From positions 496,001 through 560,000 of the forward strand of contig BLAL01000218.1 of NCBI GenBank assembly GCA_015698045.1: a stretch of DNA of 64,000 nt, given 5' to 3'. This DNA is from Rhizophagus clarus (taxonomy: Eukaryota > Glomeromycota > Glomeromycetes > Glomerales > Glomeraceae). Under the pieces are notes generated by a model, which saw only the letters and a list, made by a program, of their open reading frames with translations, made no database searches and was not told the origin of the DNA. Position numbers and translations under genes: made by a program. Of the stretch, positions 1 through 12,133 are shown piece after piece; within the stretch, counting starts at the first letter, position 1; each line of letters begins with the position of its first letter.

Positions 1-579
1 TTTTTTAATCAAATCCCTCAAATTGCCATCATTTTGGAACTCGGTGACAATTGCATATCCTTTATCCTGAGGATCGCGAGTTACTCCATAAATTTTATTA
101 CAAAATTCGTAATTTAACTTCAAATTATTATTGATCTGCAATATAATATTAGATACAATGAATATACTGTATCATTTCATTTACAAAAAGAGTTATTTAA
201 AATCGTTTACCTCGTTTAACAACTCTAAGCTCACGTTAGTCGCATTCTGCAATTTTTTTATTGCCACTTCCTTCCCATTATCATCGTCCCATTCACCTTT
301 TTGAGTTTGCCAAAGGGACTTCTTAATTGCTCTATTTTTCCAGATGGCTTTATATACACTTCCAAACCCACCATAAGCAATAAACTCGATATTTTCAAAA
401 TCTGAATACTCAATCCATTCAATTAATTGATATTTACTATTTGCATTGAGTTGCGAATTTTGAATCAGTTTATCGATATTTACATCACCACTGGTCCAGT
501 GGACAACATTTGTATCACTTTCGATATTTTCTATATCATCTTTCATATTCTCCATATTTTCTTCGTTTGCCGAATTCAT
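1..579 (-). CDS. TKL-type protein kinase, N-terminal part (gene continues past the left edge)
   Basis: Start of a Ser/Thr or dual-specificity kinase gene. Exon 1 runs 579 to 211 (123 codons from the ATG at 579). A GTAAAC donor follows and exon 2 restarts at 135 after TTGCAG, in phase 0, staying open to base 1 (45 codons). Residues 1-60 are acidic and low in complexity. The kinase domain then begins with a glycine-rich loop (YGGFGSVYKA, about residues 76-85) and the ATP-binding Lys in EVAIKKL. Exon 2 encodes the segment up to the hinge (YGVTRDPQ, then YAIVTEF and NGNLRDLI). Activation loop and catalytic loop lie outside the window. This arrangement is typical of the expanded TKL kinases of Rhizophagus. 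No break is seen. Substrate and pathway cannot be told from sequence. Confidence 0.9.
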
Positions 580-3090
580 TTATTTTATTTCTAATAACAC
601 TATTCAAACCAATGAGCTAAAGTTATGTTTGGTTTATTAGAATTCATGAATTAGAAAAGACTATAATCCCTCACTTTTTGAAATTGCAGGATTATCGTAA
701 AAGTTTTGTGAAATGGGATATGAAACATACAATGAGCGATCAACTTAATGATGGCAAATCGTATTACCTTACACAACATCACATTATATTGATATCAACT
801 TTTTTTTTGCTTCATTTTGAGAACCAGTGATTGGATTTCGATGAAATTTTGTTTATTAGATACGTTTCATTGAGGCGAACGTTCTGATATCTGGTTCATT
901 TCTGTAGGTGCAATATTGACCGAAATATGCAAATTTTGAATTTCTGTTACACAACTTCGTTCTATCATGAAAATAGTCCGATTTATTGCAGAATCGATGT
1001 TTACTAATATTATTTACATTTTTTTGGTAAATAAGTAAACTAAAAAAGAATATTTTCACAAGACGACAAAATGAAAAGAAACAAATTAATTTTAACCTGC
1101 ATGCTATTTTTTAACTAATTTTGAAATTTTTTCGTTCTTTAACCCACATTTTTTTTTTTTTTTTTGCCGCTTTCCTGTACTACAGTAAACAAACATTTGA
1201 GTATTTTTTGCATATTACTAGGGATTTCGGCATATATTAATTGCCGAAATTCTCAAGTCGTTGACTAGATTACTATTGGTCAATTTAAGTCATATGACGC
1301 TGCCAAAGTATAGTAACGATAGTAACTGTTGGGAATATCTTAGGACTAATTTCTGACTTTAAATCAGTTATACTGTACAGCAGTTAAATTATTTATTGAA
1401 TAAAAAAGTCATTTAAGATAGATTGATGAAATATATATCACAATGTCTTTGATAATATGTATCATAAAATTTTCTTCATTAGTACTAACAATACAGATAT
1501 AAATCCTGTCTCTTTACTCATACATAATTATTTACTATTACAAAATTATTGATGTTTGCAGTAATAAAATAAAGGACCATATTGCAGAAATTGTAAGGCT
1601 AATGAAAATTTTAATTCTGATATTATTTAATATGAAGTTTTGAAAGCAATTATTAGCACATAATGACGGCTGTAAAATTGGTATTTAAATCCATATTCAG
1701 TTTATAAATTCTAGTTCTATCTCTTTGACTTAAACAAATCAAACGTTGTTATAAAGATAAAAAGAAAACAATAAATACTAATATAAATTTTTACAATTGG
1801 TTGTGTAAACGATATGATTGGATGCATTTTTTTTTCCTTTTAAACAGAACACTTATTTCATAGCGAAATTTACAAGGTAATAAAGAATACACTATGAACA
1901 GTTGGTTGGTTAGTCAACTAAATTAAAATTTATATGATATTATATAAAATTTATCATAGAATTTTTCATCTTTATCCATTAATATCATGTTTTATTAAAT
2001 AATTAAAGATTAAAAGATTATAATTAAAATTAATGATTTGAATCATATGTGGCTGAATTTTCACGAGAGAAACGTCCAAATAACTCAAATTATTGCCATT
2101 ATTGCATACTTATCACCCAAAACATTATGCTTAACGTGAGTGTCTTATTTGATAATTGATGCCCAAATATTTTTAGATAACATGATTTTGGAAATATTGC
2201 TGATATTAGAAAATAAAATTAATATAAAATTTTTTATTAAAAGATCAATAGTAGTGCAAGGCAATTATATTTTTTAATAATAAATAAAAAAAAAGATCTG
2301 AAGCGATATCAATTTTAAGGTTTTGCAATTGTGAGGTATTTCCTTTGTTGCATTTCTCTCCGCTCTTAGTTCTTTTAATTCATCTATTGATGTAAATAGT
2401 GTCTCTTAATTGATATTAATAGACGTCTCTTCATTAAAATTTGATTTTTTGACATTTTTAAGGAGTTCATTTTTAAGTGGAATCGGTGCTATATCATTTA
2501 TAAAGTACTCATATTTACCGATGATTCTGAACGAATCTTGAGAGGATTATCAATTTAACATGAAGTTTCAAGTAATTGAGCTATATAGTAAATTTATATT
2601 TTAACTTTAAAAAGTAACTTAGGAATTTGTTTGTAAAAAATAAAGCTTAAATGGAATAGAAAAAAATTTATTTATAAGCAATGTAAAAGATGATTGTGTA
2701 ATTATAATAAATAAGAATCGATTTTTATTGAAATTTTTTAAAGAAATAAAACAACTCAGCCTATGCGTCTAAAAATAGCAAATTTATATGTAAAAAGCAT
2801 ATTATTATGTTATTTGTATATTTAATCTCTTGACTGTACATATAAAATAAAATAAACTCATTTTACATGAATAAAGATTTACCTACCTAACAATAATTTT
2901 TGTTGGGAACCCCTAATTTTATCCCATATCTAACTATATTTATTTCCTATATCATTCATCCACACGTTCTCTTGTTTTCGTTTCTTTATTTTTACGAAAT
3001 TTCGATTTTTGACCCTTTTATCAAACACGTTGATCGCCTCTTCTCTTTATTCAACATATGTCTGCAATACCGTTTCAAAGTTAGCTTTAG
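580..3090. other. AT-rich stretch without recognisable genes
   Basis: About 2.5 kb of AT-rich DNA. Open frames on either strand are short and composition-driven. I see no domain, splice-consistent gene or RNA gene. A TTTCGGC...GCCGAAA inverted motif occurs near 1227-1254. Confidence 0.5.
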
Positions 3091-4170
3091 TCATTAATGC
3101 TTTTATTTGTGGACTAATTAGGAACTTATTTCATTTCATAAGTGTCTATAATGATCTTTGTAGGTTCGCCCTCGTTCCATCTATATAACATCTTCCTTTA
3201 ACAATCTTTCCTTCTTACTTTTTTTAGTGATTTTATTATTGCTTGTTGCACTTAGTCTTTGACTTCTATTGGTATGTTATCCTTTTTTAACGCCCTTTTT
3301 ATTTTTTTTATCAACTTCTTCCGTCGTCAATTCATTACTCCTACTGTATATTTGTTAACTGTTTCAACCACTAATTCAGTGGGGTCGTTCCTATTCGTAC
3401 CATCTATCTCTGCTTTCATTTTCTCTTTGCTTTCAACGAAACATTTTCTAGTCGTATCGTTCATCAACGAATTTTTTCGGATTCCTTCCGTAACTCCGAT
3501 CTTACTCTTACTCCTTTGTCCCAATATATACCTTTTGTTGCTATAAATTCAGTTATCGACTGGAGTATGCAAAAAAATATTGTTAACATTCTTCTTCTCG
3601 AAAATCAAAATGCTTGACTCCATGCGTTTGTTCTTCATTTCGTCCTTTGGATTTTTCGCTCTAATCTGGGCTACTGCTCATTGCATCTTTGAAAGAATCA
3701 CACTCCTCTTCGGTAACGATCCCATCTCCTGGTTTATTACTAGCTCTTCTTTTTCCGATTTTTAAAGATATACAGTATCTCTAAAATTTCTAATCTACCA
3801 TGATTCTCCAGTTCTTCACGCATAGTCTTTTCAACCATCTTTTCTCAAACCTAAAATACGCTATTATTTTTGTTTTAGACGTATTTACATATTTAATTCG
3901 ACATTGATTTCTACATATTTATTGTCCCTCAAATCTTTAATTATTTGCCATTTGCCACGTCCTCTTCGTTCTTGTTTCGTCGATACCAATGTAATACATT
4001 TTTCCGTTTGGTACACTTAATTCACCGTTTGTTAGCTTTTCATTAAAATCTTTTTTAAGTTTTATTTCGGCCTACAGTTTTTGATTACTTATGTCTAATT
4101 CATTCGTGTTGTTTCCATTACAAGTTTTTCCTATATTTTGAAAATACCTTAAAATATTTTTTGTATCTTT
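3090..4170 (-). pseudogene. Decayed unrecognised protein-coding gene
   Basis: Reading the minus strand from about 4170 downwards gives protein-like text that jumps between frames and is cut by stops. One segment near 4060-4110 reads DISNQKL, a TAG, then AEIKLKKDFNEKL. Another reads VPNGKMYYIGIDETR, and after a one-base shift continues RGRGKWQIIKDLRDNKYVEI near 3930-3990. The longest uninterrupted piece is 3327-3524 (65 codons, charged, ending KYTVGVMN), after which in-frame stops continue to about 3100. The biased Lys/Glu-rich composition on this strand, against pyrimidine-rich nonsense on the other, supports former coding. I do not recognise the family. A repeat-borne ORF is likely but unproven. 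Confidence 0.45.
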
Positions 4171-4782
4171 AAGAAACCTCTATGAATACTATTCTATAAA
4201 TTGTGCGTAGAATTCATTTTTGTCGTTATTTTTTTCTTGTGGTTTTTAACGATATATTACCGTTTTTTCTTTCTGTCAATTTTGGACTAGGGGAGAAAGT
4301 TTGGAGGATTGATTAGATTAGCAAGAAAATTTCATTTATAATACTTTATTTGACAGTTAAAAGACGTAAGATTATGTGGGAAGGTATCATATCTATTTAT
4401 TTAAACGAAGAAAATTATTAAATAACATAAAAAAATTCATTTTATAATTATTTTAACTTACTCATTTACAAATTCAATTATTGTACGCTTAACAAAATCA
4501 GTTTCATTAAAGTCTCTTATTGCACTCATCATATCTTTAAGCAATAAGGATATTTTCTTTCGGTAAGAAAAATTGGTTTTGCTAATAAGTTAGGATGTTG
4601 ATATTCCTAAAGCTTCTAAGAAGCAAAATTCACTATTACAATAATTATTTATTAGTTTCAATAAATTAAAATTATTTTGTGCGTTCACATTCAATTGGGA
4701 TTAGATATCTTGATAACCCACATTCACAGTTTGATTGAGTTGACTAAAATATAGTATATTTATTCATGATCAAATATGTAAT
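4171..4782. other. No recognisable feature
   Basis: AT-rich intergenic sequence. I see no credible frame or repeat. Confidence 0.4.
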
Positions 4783-4870
4783 AGTTATTTCACGGGAAGC
4801 CGTGGATATCATTAATCATCACGGCTCCGCCGTGATGATAATGATATCGAGGCTGATCCGTGAAATAACT
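4783..4870. repeat. Long foldback palindrome
   Basis: The block opens with AGTTATTTCACGG and closes with CCGTGAAATAACT. Inside, ATCATCACGGC and GCCGTGATGAT face each other across a 3-base centre. The whole 88 bp can fold into one long imperfect hairpin. Its G+C-richer stem stands out from the flanks. It abuts the inverted-repeat unit at 4873-5011 and is probably part of the same nonautonomous element. Confidence 0.75.
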
Positions 4871-4872
4871 AA

Positions 4873-5011
4873 TTTATACCACGGAGACTAACGTCCTGTA
4901 TACAATTTTTAACTATTGATACACTTTTTAGCTTATTCTTTTAAATAAACATCATCCATAAAAATATCAAGAAGAAAAATCACGGACGACTATTAGGAAA
5001 CGTGGTATAAA
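4873..5011. repeat. MITE-like unit with 11-bp terminal inverted repeats
   Basis: The unit begins TTTATACCACG and ends CGTGGTATAAA, an exact 11-bp inverted repeat 139 bp apart. Its inner right side (AAAATCACGGACG) resembles part of the repeat near 35.1-35.2 kb, so this is a dispersed family. No ORF lies inside. Element boundaries and target duplication were not resolved. Confidence 0.55.
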
Positions 5012-5224
5012 CTGTACTAATCACTGCATGTTACCACTATAATCACCTGCTTTTTTTTTAATCTAAACCATATTTTTAAGGACTAATCTAAACGACTGAA
5101 CACATGCAAAATAATAATCTTAATATTAACACTAGTTGAAGTTATTGTAGAAGTTGAATATTCTTCACATCAACGTCATCCGGTAAAAATTAAGCTTAAT
5201 CTATTAATAAAAAATTTTTTCCAG

Positions 5225-5257
<33 letters not shown>

Positions 5258-5721
5258 AAAATAAAATAAAATAATAAAAAGTACATATTTACCAATTAAC
5301 AAATTTGTATGATCCAATTAAGTTAATTAATATTATAGGATCCTCGATAATTACTTTGAGAGCTAATAGAATAATTTAATTATTGTCAATTACCTGTAAA
5401 ATAAATATCTAAATAATAACAAATAATAATTACCGATATATTATAGTTTATGAGAATTTGTATTTTGCGCACCATGCTTATAATGCGTCCATGCGCAGTT
5501 TTTTTATGTGCATGGTAAAAAAAAATTATTAAATTTATTTTTAATGGATACACAGGATACACAATCTGTTGATGCTACCAAATTTCGTACAGCCTTTTAG
5601 ACTATTTTGATCAACAATCAACCTATTTTTTTTTCCCACACTCTCTCTTCCTTGCTCTTTCCTCACTCTCTTTTCCCTTTTTTTCCATCAAATACTATTT
5701 TTACACTCCTTTCCCTTTCTA
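5012..5721. other. Spacer with a long A run
   Basis: Contains a run of about 29 A residues at 5227-5255 and then AT-rich DNA. A pyrimidine-rich stretch (about 5620-5720) leads into the MULE transposase remnant. Confidence 0.4.
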
Positions 5722-7306
5722 ATGACTAATATGAGCGATTCTGTTACTTTTTCAAGTGATGATGATGAGTTTTTTACCAATGATTTTACTGGAAGTATAC
5801 CAGATGATATTGTCTCTAGTGATGACAAAAATGATGACTTTTATTCTTATGACATGAGATATTCAGCTTTAATGTTAGATATTGGATTATCATTTCCACT
5901 TGGAGGGCAGCTTTTCAACATATTAAAAATGGGCTTATCAACAAGGGTTTTTTGTTCGTAAAGGAAGATCAGAAAAGGTACAACTTGAATGAAGAAAACA
6001 AGACATTTGTTTGTCATTGTGAAGGAACACCTAAGCTTACTAAATCAAAAAAACCATCAAAATCATGTCATACAAATTGTAAATGGCATATTAACCTTTC
6101 CAGACCAATAAAAAACAACCCTGACTCTTTGGTTTTTGTTACTACTCTTTTTAATGAGAATTCTGGCCATAATTTAGATATTTCTGCCTGTCAATTTAAA
6201 GCATCTAAAGCATTTACAAAGCCTATGTTAAAAGATATTGAATGGATGACTACACATGGTCATTTGAAACCATTGGCAATCAAGCATATGCTGAAAGCTA
6301 AATACAATAGAAAGGTTTATAATCAAGATCTTTACAAAGTAATTTACAAGTATCAACATGATAATGATGTACATAGTAATGATGTTTTATGGGTTTTTGA
6401 ATATCTTGAGAAATGTAGAGATGATCCATGTTAGATAATTTATAAGGATTGGAACCATGAGACTAATATGTTAACAAAACTCTTTTGGATGAATCCTAAA
6501 CAACTAGAAGCTTGGTATCTATATGGTGATGTGATTCTTAATGACAATACTTCAAAAACAAATTGCTATGACATGTCACTTTCCTTGTTTGCAGCAATTG
6601 ATAATAATATGAAGTTACAAATTGTAGCTCAAGCATTAATGGATCAGGAAATAAAAGATACATATAGTTGGATTTTACAATGCACACTAGATGCAACAGG
6701 ACCAATGCCAAAAGTTTTTGTAACAGATGTCAATCCTGGTATGGATGCAGCAATTTGATTAAATATCCTTCTACATTTGCAATACGCTGTATTTGGCATA
6801 TTGGACAAAATCTCCCATTATGCCTAAAATCAAAACTTGGTAGATTATTTGCCCAATTTAAGAATGATTTTTATGAATGTCACAATAGTTTGAACCAAAA
6901 TGTCTTTGAAGAATATTGGTAAAATTTACTTATTAATTATTCAAATGCTATTAATTATCTTGAGAAAGTTCTTTATCCATCAGGACTTCTTGGGTACGTG
7001 CATTTAGTATTAATATTTTTACATTAGATATACAAACTACATCATGTATTGAATCAGTCAATGCTACCTTTAAGCAACTTTTACACAATTCAAATAGCTC
7101 ACTAGTAAACATATTTCTTGCAATTAAGAAAAGATTGGAAGAGAAATAAGACAATCAGGATTATGCAAACTAGCATTAATACACTTTCAAATATTCAGTC
7201 TACAACAATTATTTCAAATGCTTTTGAAGACATAATTAATGAACTTAAAGAGTTTACTACAGTTTCAATTCAGAAAATTCATTTCAAAGAGATTGAATTG
7301 GCTTAG
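5722..7306 (+). pseudogene. MULE-type (FAR1-like) transposase pseudogene
   Basis: A broken Mutator-like transposase. An acidic N-terminus (5722-5900) shifts frame near 5902 and enters a FAR1-like zinc-binding region: FQHIKNGLINKGF, then TFVCHCEG and CHTNCKWHI (CxC...CxxxC). A TAG at 6432 splits it. The catalytic part follows: VILNDNTSKTN with the first Asp, VFVTDVNPGMDAAI with the second Asp, and RCIWHIGQN typical of MULE proteins after a one-base shift near 6756. A TAA at 6920 and further stops around 7025-7110 interrupt the remainder, where ESVNATFKQLLHNS could carry the third acidic residue. It cannot make a full-length enzyme. Terminal inverted repeats were not found by eye. Confidence 0.8.
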
Positions 7307-7535
7307 ATCAATCTTTTATTATTGATAAAGGTTTATAGGTTAGAAATCTTAAAGTATTAAAGATATATTATACTAACTAATTTACTAACATTTTTTTCAA
7401 ATCAAAATCTTTAGGATTGGTTTTTTTCTTTCAATTTTATTGAGAAACAAGAAATAAGATCAAGCAATAATCATTTGTTACTACCATTTTGTGAACAAAA
7501 CATATATTTTACTCTTTACCTTTTTCATCAAAAAA

Positions 7536-8601
7536 TGTCTCAATCATCAACTGTAACATCAAAAAAAAGGAAGCATAAGTTTTACAATTTGAATGAAAGG
7601 CTTTATGAACAATTTAATTGGGACAAGAATTCATCAGACAATAAAAAAATAAAATTAGATATATTGAATGATAGAAAAGAACTATTTAACAGATGTGCTT
7701 CTTTTACAAACTTAGTATCTTTTGTATCCCTAATATTACTACCCAAAGTTGATATGGTGGTAATTATAAAGGATAAATTTGTTGTAGAATGGAGTCAAAA
7801 TCCTAACACAATAACTAAAATTCCCTCAACTTAAGTGAAATAGGTATTGTACAAGGATAATAGAATTGAACTTGGGAATGAAATTTTTCAGAATTCTTTT
7901 AAAATACCAGTTTATTATTGTAATTTATTCACTCCATATAATATAATTAAGAAAATAAATAAAGAGAAGCAAATGCTCATTAACTCACAAATTAACGGTG
8001 CAGAAACATTCTTATTATCTGTCCAAATTGAGAGTTACTCAGAAATAACAAAAAAAAAAACAAAAAAATAGTAAGTAGTATACAAGAGAAATCTGTAAAT
8101 AAAAAGCTAAATAATTCAATACAAGCGTTTAATGAAAGTCACCAATATTCCTCCAAAAGATGTTCCTGTGCAAAACAAAAAAATGGTAAGTGATTTATTA
8201 TTATTTTTATATCAAAACAGAATAAATAATTCAATTAAATATTAATATTTTTTAAGAACCTGAATCATTATGAATGGTATGCAAAAATTTGCAAGTATTT
8301 AAAGCTAAAAACAGAGGATGAATATGATGAAAAATTAGAAGAATGGGGTGATCTTGCTACAAAAAAAGAGCATTATATTTCAACTATCAATTCAGTTTAT
8401 GATAAACCAAATACAAGTTACTTTGAACAATATATTGATTATATTGTCCATAATATTTTCTATTTGTTGGCTAAGTTTATTCAAGCAAATTCTTATTTAC
8501 TAAAAAATAGTGTTATTTATAGTGACAAAAAATTAGCATTTTATACAAAATCAACTTTTTATATAATAGCGAAACCATGTAAAAATTTACCAATACATTG
8601 A
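7536..8601 (+). pseudogene. Broken unrecognised gene next to the MULE relic
   Basis: From the ATG at 7536 a basic, Ser/Lys-rich frame runs about 99 codons, then meets two in-frame stops (near 7832 and 7841). It continues open (VLYKDNRIELGNEIF) to about 8069. A further piece ends with NIPPKDVPVQNKKM at 8185, followed by a good GTAAGT donor. The acceptor at 8256 opens a clean 115-codon terminal exon (8257-8601) containing NLNHYEWYAKICKYLKL and EEWGDLATKKEHY. No family is recognised. It may be a second ORF of the same transposon or an unrelated gene. The clean last exon contrasts with the broken front part. Confidence 0.45.
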
Positions 8602-8862
8602 TGTTTTATTTAATGAATTAATAAATTTTGTGAACTGAATAGACATTATAACATTTCATGCAGTTACAAATATAATATTAAATGACTTCTTCAAATATAT
8701 GTTTTAAATGTCACAAGAAGATAAATTGGATAAATTATTGTTGATAAACCTAACACCAAGGAGATTCTACATAATTAGTATAAAATCTAATATATTAATT
8801 TTATTAGAGTTAAAGAATTCATTTTATCACTTAAACTAATAAAAGTTATCTCCTGGCTCTAA

Positions 8863-10107
8863 TCAAATATTGTGAGCTTTGTGGGCTGGGTTATCTTTTT
8901 TATTTAAATTTGAAATGAAACCAATGATTGCATTGGTGAAAGTTTCAAAACCATCTCTAGTGACCTTTGATAAATCGTTGGTGGAATCATTTGCGGCCTT
9001 AGTGAATTCATTTGTGGCCTCAGTGAGTTCATTTGTGATCTTAATGAGTTCATTTGTAGTCTTAGTGAGTTCAAGCACATATTGATATTCTGCCATTAGT
9101 ACTCGTTGTTATTCTAATTCCATGCAATCTTTTAATAAATAGTTTGACCTGGGATAATTTCAAGCATCTAATTTTACGCATAGATCATTTGATACCACTT
9201 TCTTCATATCATCCCAAGCTTTTTCATCAAACAATAAATGAGAATATGCGTGACATTCTTGCATATATATATCACACAATTGACCAGTTTCCCACTGGCC
9301 AAAGTTAAACGCTACTGCATTAAACTTTAGAATTTTCTATTGCTTTAATAAGTCAATCCAGAATTTGGCTTTCTTTAACAGTTCCTCATTATCTAGACAG
9401 TTATAGTTAGGCTTGTCTTTATTAGGATGTACGTGGTAGAAATAGGAGTTCTCATATAATTTCTCGTCTCAATAACATAATAAAATTCATCGTAGAGAAT
9501 TCCTCAATAACAAGTTTTGTTGAAAAATAAAAATTGCAAGTAGTTTTGCAAAGATCGCGAGTTGTTACAACTCCTTCACATACAAATTCAGGGTGAATAT
9601 ACTCTGTAGAGATTAATGTGTAAAATTTAGAATCACCAAGCCACAAATGGTCAAACTACAAAATGTGAAAAATCATAAAATTATCGCAACAAGTTTTATC
9701 TTGATACGACTTCTTGCACAGAATGCACGCTTTATCCTCTTCGAGTTTTACAAAATTTACTATAGCTGGTCCATCCTTTTCAGGTAGGACATTATACTGT
9801 GTGTGGCTCATATTTTCTTGATACCGCAATTGCTTTTTCGATACTTTTTTACAAAGATATTACTTTTTTACGAAGATATACAGTACATCGTACCATAGAA
9901 TGGGGTCAAGACAAACCCAAAACTGAGCACAGTTACAGAAAAACTCAACTTCCATTAGAAAGCTTGCGTCAATTTTGGTTGTTTATAAACTGCAGATAAA
10001 AGAAAGGTGAAGGCTCTTACAAGCTCATCTGGTTTGATTGTTGCTGTTAACGTGAAATAAGGTGTATCAGAGGAACCTGGTCCTATCAAATTTGTAGTAG
10101 TATTCAT
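8863..10107 (-). pseudogene. Unrecognised multi-copy-type pseudogene with coiled-coil tail
   Basis: Starts at the ATG at 10107 (MNTTTNLIGPGSSDTPYF) and reads towards 8863. Recognisable pieces are LVRAFTFLLSAVYKQPKL, then EEDKACILCKKSYQDKTC (a CxxC-like motif), then WLGDSKFYTLISTEYIHPEF. Next come FGQWETGQLCDIYMQECHAY and a final 77-codon open piece (8863-9096) made of TNELxKxTNEL heptad-like repeats. Stops occur at about 9452, 9340, 9157 and 9108, so the reading is broken at least four times. The C-terminal repeat suggests a coiled coil and the Cys motif possible metal binding. No family name can be given. Confidence 0.45.
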
Positions 10108-10229
10108 AAGAAAAGGACTAATAATGAGAAAAACTAATAATAAAAAGAACTAATATGATAAACTCACGAATGTGAAGGAAATATTTGTACAAATGAGAGT
10201 ATTTATAATTAATTATGATATATTTTATG

Positions 10230-10318
10230 GATATTGTACGGTGTTGTATTTATATTGGTTAACGTCACGAAGTGACGTTAACCAATGTAAATACCACCGT
10301 GCAATATCTATATTATCG
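10230..10318. repeat. Foldback palindrome with TGACGTTAACC stem
   Basis: The centre reads GGTTAACGTCAC-GAA-GTGACGTTAACC, a perfect 12-bp stem. The arms continue imperfectly outward to GATATTG and CAATATC, total 89 bp. It resembles a MITE of the foldback class. It contains no ORF. Confidence 0.7.
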
Positions 10319-10440
10319 TACGGCTAATGCAGATCATGCTTTCTATCCACTATATACTGTAACTCTGTAAGTTTATCAAAAGTCTAATTAATGATATGTG
10401 AAATTTCGAAAACTTACTCTTTATTTTAATATTATACGCA

Positions 10441-10500
10441 AATAAACTATCACCGTTCAATATTGTACATAAATAAACTATTACCGTTCAATATTGTACA
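10441..10500. repeat. 30-bp tandem duplication
   Basis: Two adjacent copies of a 30-base unit containing ACCGTTCAATATTGTACA, differing at about three positions. Confidence 0.7.
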
Positions 10501-10913
10501 ATAATAATAATATTATTAACATTTATTAAAAAATATAGGTTAAACGACATCAGCATGATCCTATAGGGCCGTGCGATAATATGGTCAATTGAACAATGAT
10601 CAGAACTTTCATATGATTGCATTGTAAAGAAGTTGTAATATGTGTAACGTTCTCAGACTATGGAAATGCCACGACTAAAATTTGGAAAAGATTCAAGTTT
10701 CTTATAAATAAGAATAATAGTCTTTCTGGTCTACAACAAGGACTTTTTGTTTTCTAGATTCCTTTGGAATCGTTTCCTTTCAGGAAACAAAGAAATCGAC
10801 TACTGAAAGAAGTCCTGATTTCGATCAAGATTACTCTTTACTGAGAATTTAGGACCATGAGATGAGAATATATAAAATGGCCAATTTTATTATATCCCTT
10901 AAAAGATTTTCCG

Positions 10914-11650
10914 TCAAAATTTACATACGAAAAAAACTGTGTTCACTACTAAAGACGAAATTATACTTAGAGATATTACCGGCCGTAATTTCTGGTCTTT
11001 GCAATTTTTGTAAATTTTATGGGATATTGATGAATAAATTATTTGGGATGCTAAAAAAAAGATTGTTTTAATTATGATATATAAAAAATTTTTCCAAAAG
11101 CATAAAAATATAAATGTTATTACAAGTTCACCATGTATAATATAATTATCACGAACCATGATAGTATTCACAGTAGAAGAGTTTGAATTCTCTTTATTCG
11201 ATTTCTCATTTTCGTTCAATCGAATCTTGATTTTACGGCATAAAACGTAACAGGCTTCAAGAAAATAACGACCCGAATTACTTACTACAGTTGAAACTCT
11301 GTTAATTTTTTTGGCTATTTTGTGGAAATAATAAGTTCTCTGGAAGTGGTTTCCTTTAGGAAACAGTTCCTTTGGAACTCAAGGAACAAAGTTCGATTTA
11401 ATTAACAATTTATCTGGATGTATATCAGCATATTCGTCTTCATCGATAACGAATAATTCTGAAAAGAAATCGAAAAAATTTCAATATGGAGAGTAGGATC
11501 GTCTAGAATTACTGAGTCAAGTTCATCTTTACGTTGTTGTTCGAGATGGAGAAAACCTTATTATGTGTAAACACTCTTAAACAAACTATATAGTACCGCA
11601 GCAGTGACTACAACTTCATTTATTATTAGAGTTGCAACAATAGAATTAAT
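10914..11650 (-). pseudogene. Unrecognised coding remnant with a long open segment
   Basis: On the minus strand from about 11650, the text reads LIINEVVVTAAVLYSLFKSV, two stops, then HLEQQRKDELDSVILDDP. A frame slip follows near 11480, then ELFVIDEDEYADIHPDKLL, a TGA near 11390, and a long open run from about 11388 to 11100. That run contains VPKELFPKGNHFQRTYYF, RYFLEACYVLCRKIKI and MVRDNYIIHGEL. A possible intron with a poly-T acceptor precedes a further segment to 10914. The protein-like quality on one strand across 700 bp is clear, but at least three breaks disable it. No family is recognised. Confidence 0.4.
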
Positions 11651-11775
11651 ACATAAGATACCGCTTTACCATTATTATTTAGTCTTTTCGAATAATTAGT
11701 CTTAAATACTTCATTATCATTCAGATTATCATATAAAATTTTTCTTGAAGTTTATTTATTTCATTTCATTTTTAT

Positions 11776-12133
11776 TTTTATTTAATTTCCGCATCTAGCA
11801 ACTTCTTACACAACGGTCCGTGGTACAACCATTTAGTTAATAGAGATAGTTACTTGACATTTAGTTTAGACACGATTTTATTTTTTGGGTGGGGTATAAA
11901 GGTGCTTAAAATTTCCCTTTCGTGGTCCGTTCAGATACCCTTATTATAAGGCTATCTGCGCATTTTTATTCCATTATCGGGAGCGAGGCTGGGGTTTTCC
12001 TTGGTTAATTCTTTATGAACATATTTTTAACTTATCTTTTATTATTAGACTAGTTTCTTTTATGTATACATATAGATGACTCAATCCCTCACTTAAATAA
12101 ATAAATAAATAAATAAATTTTATTTAATTTCCG
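11776..12133 (+). mobile_element. Short retroposon (SINE or truncated LINE) with AAAT tail and 16-bp target duplication
   Basis: The 16 bases TTTTATTTAATTTCCG occur at 11776-11791 and again at 12118-12133. Between them lies about 326 bp of unusually G+C-richer sequence ending in (AAAT)5-6. A simple-repeat 3' tail plus a long direct target duplication is the hallmark of target-primed reverse transcription. No coding frame is visible inside. Pol III A and B boxes were looked for but only weak partial matches were found (GTTCAGATACC near 11930), so SINE versus LINE 3' fragment is undecided. Confidence 0.7.

Noticed and set aside
2900-3765. Three plus-strand open frames
   Set aside because: Hydrophobic, pyrimidine-driven text; the opposite strand carries the protein-like remnant.
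11840-11935. Pol III A/B boxes in the retroposon
   Set aside because: Both matches are imperfect and badly spaced.
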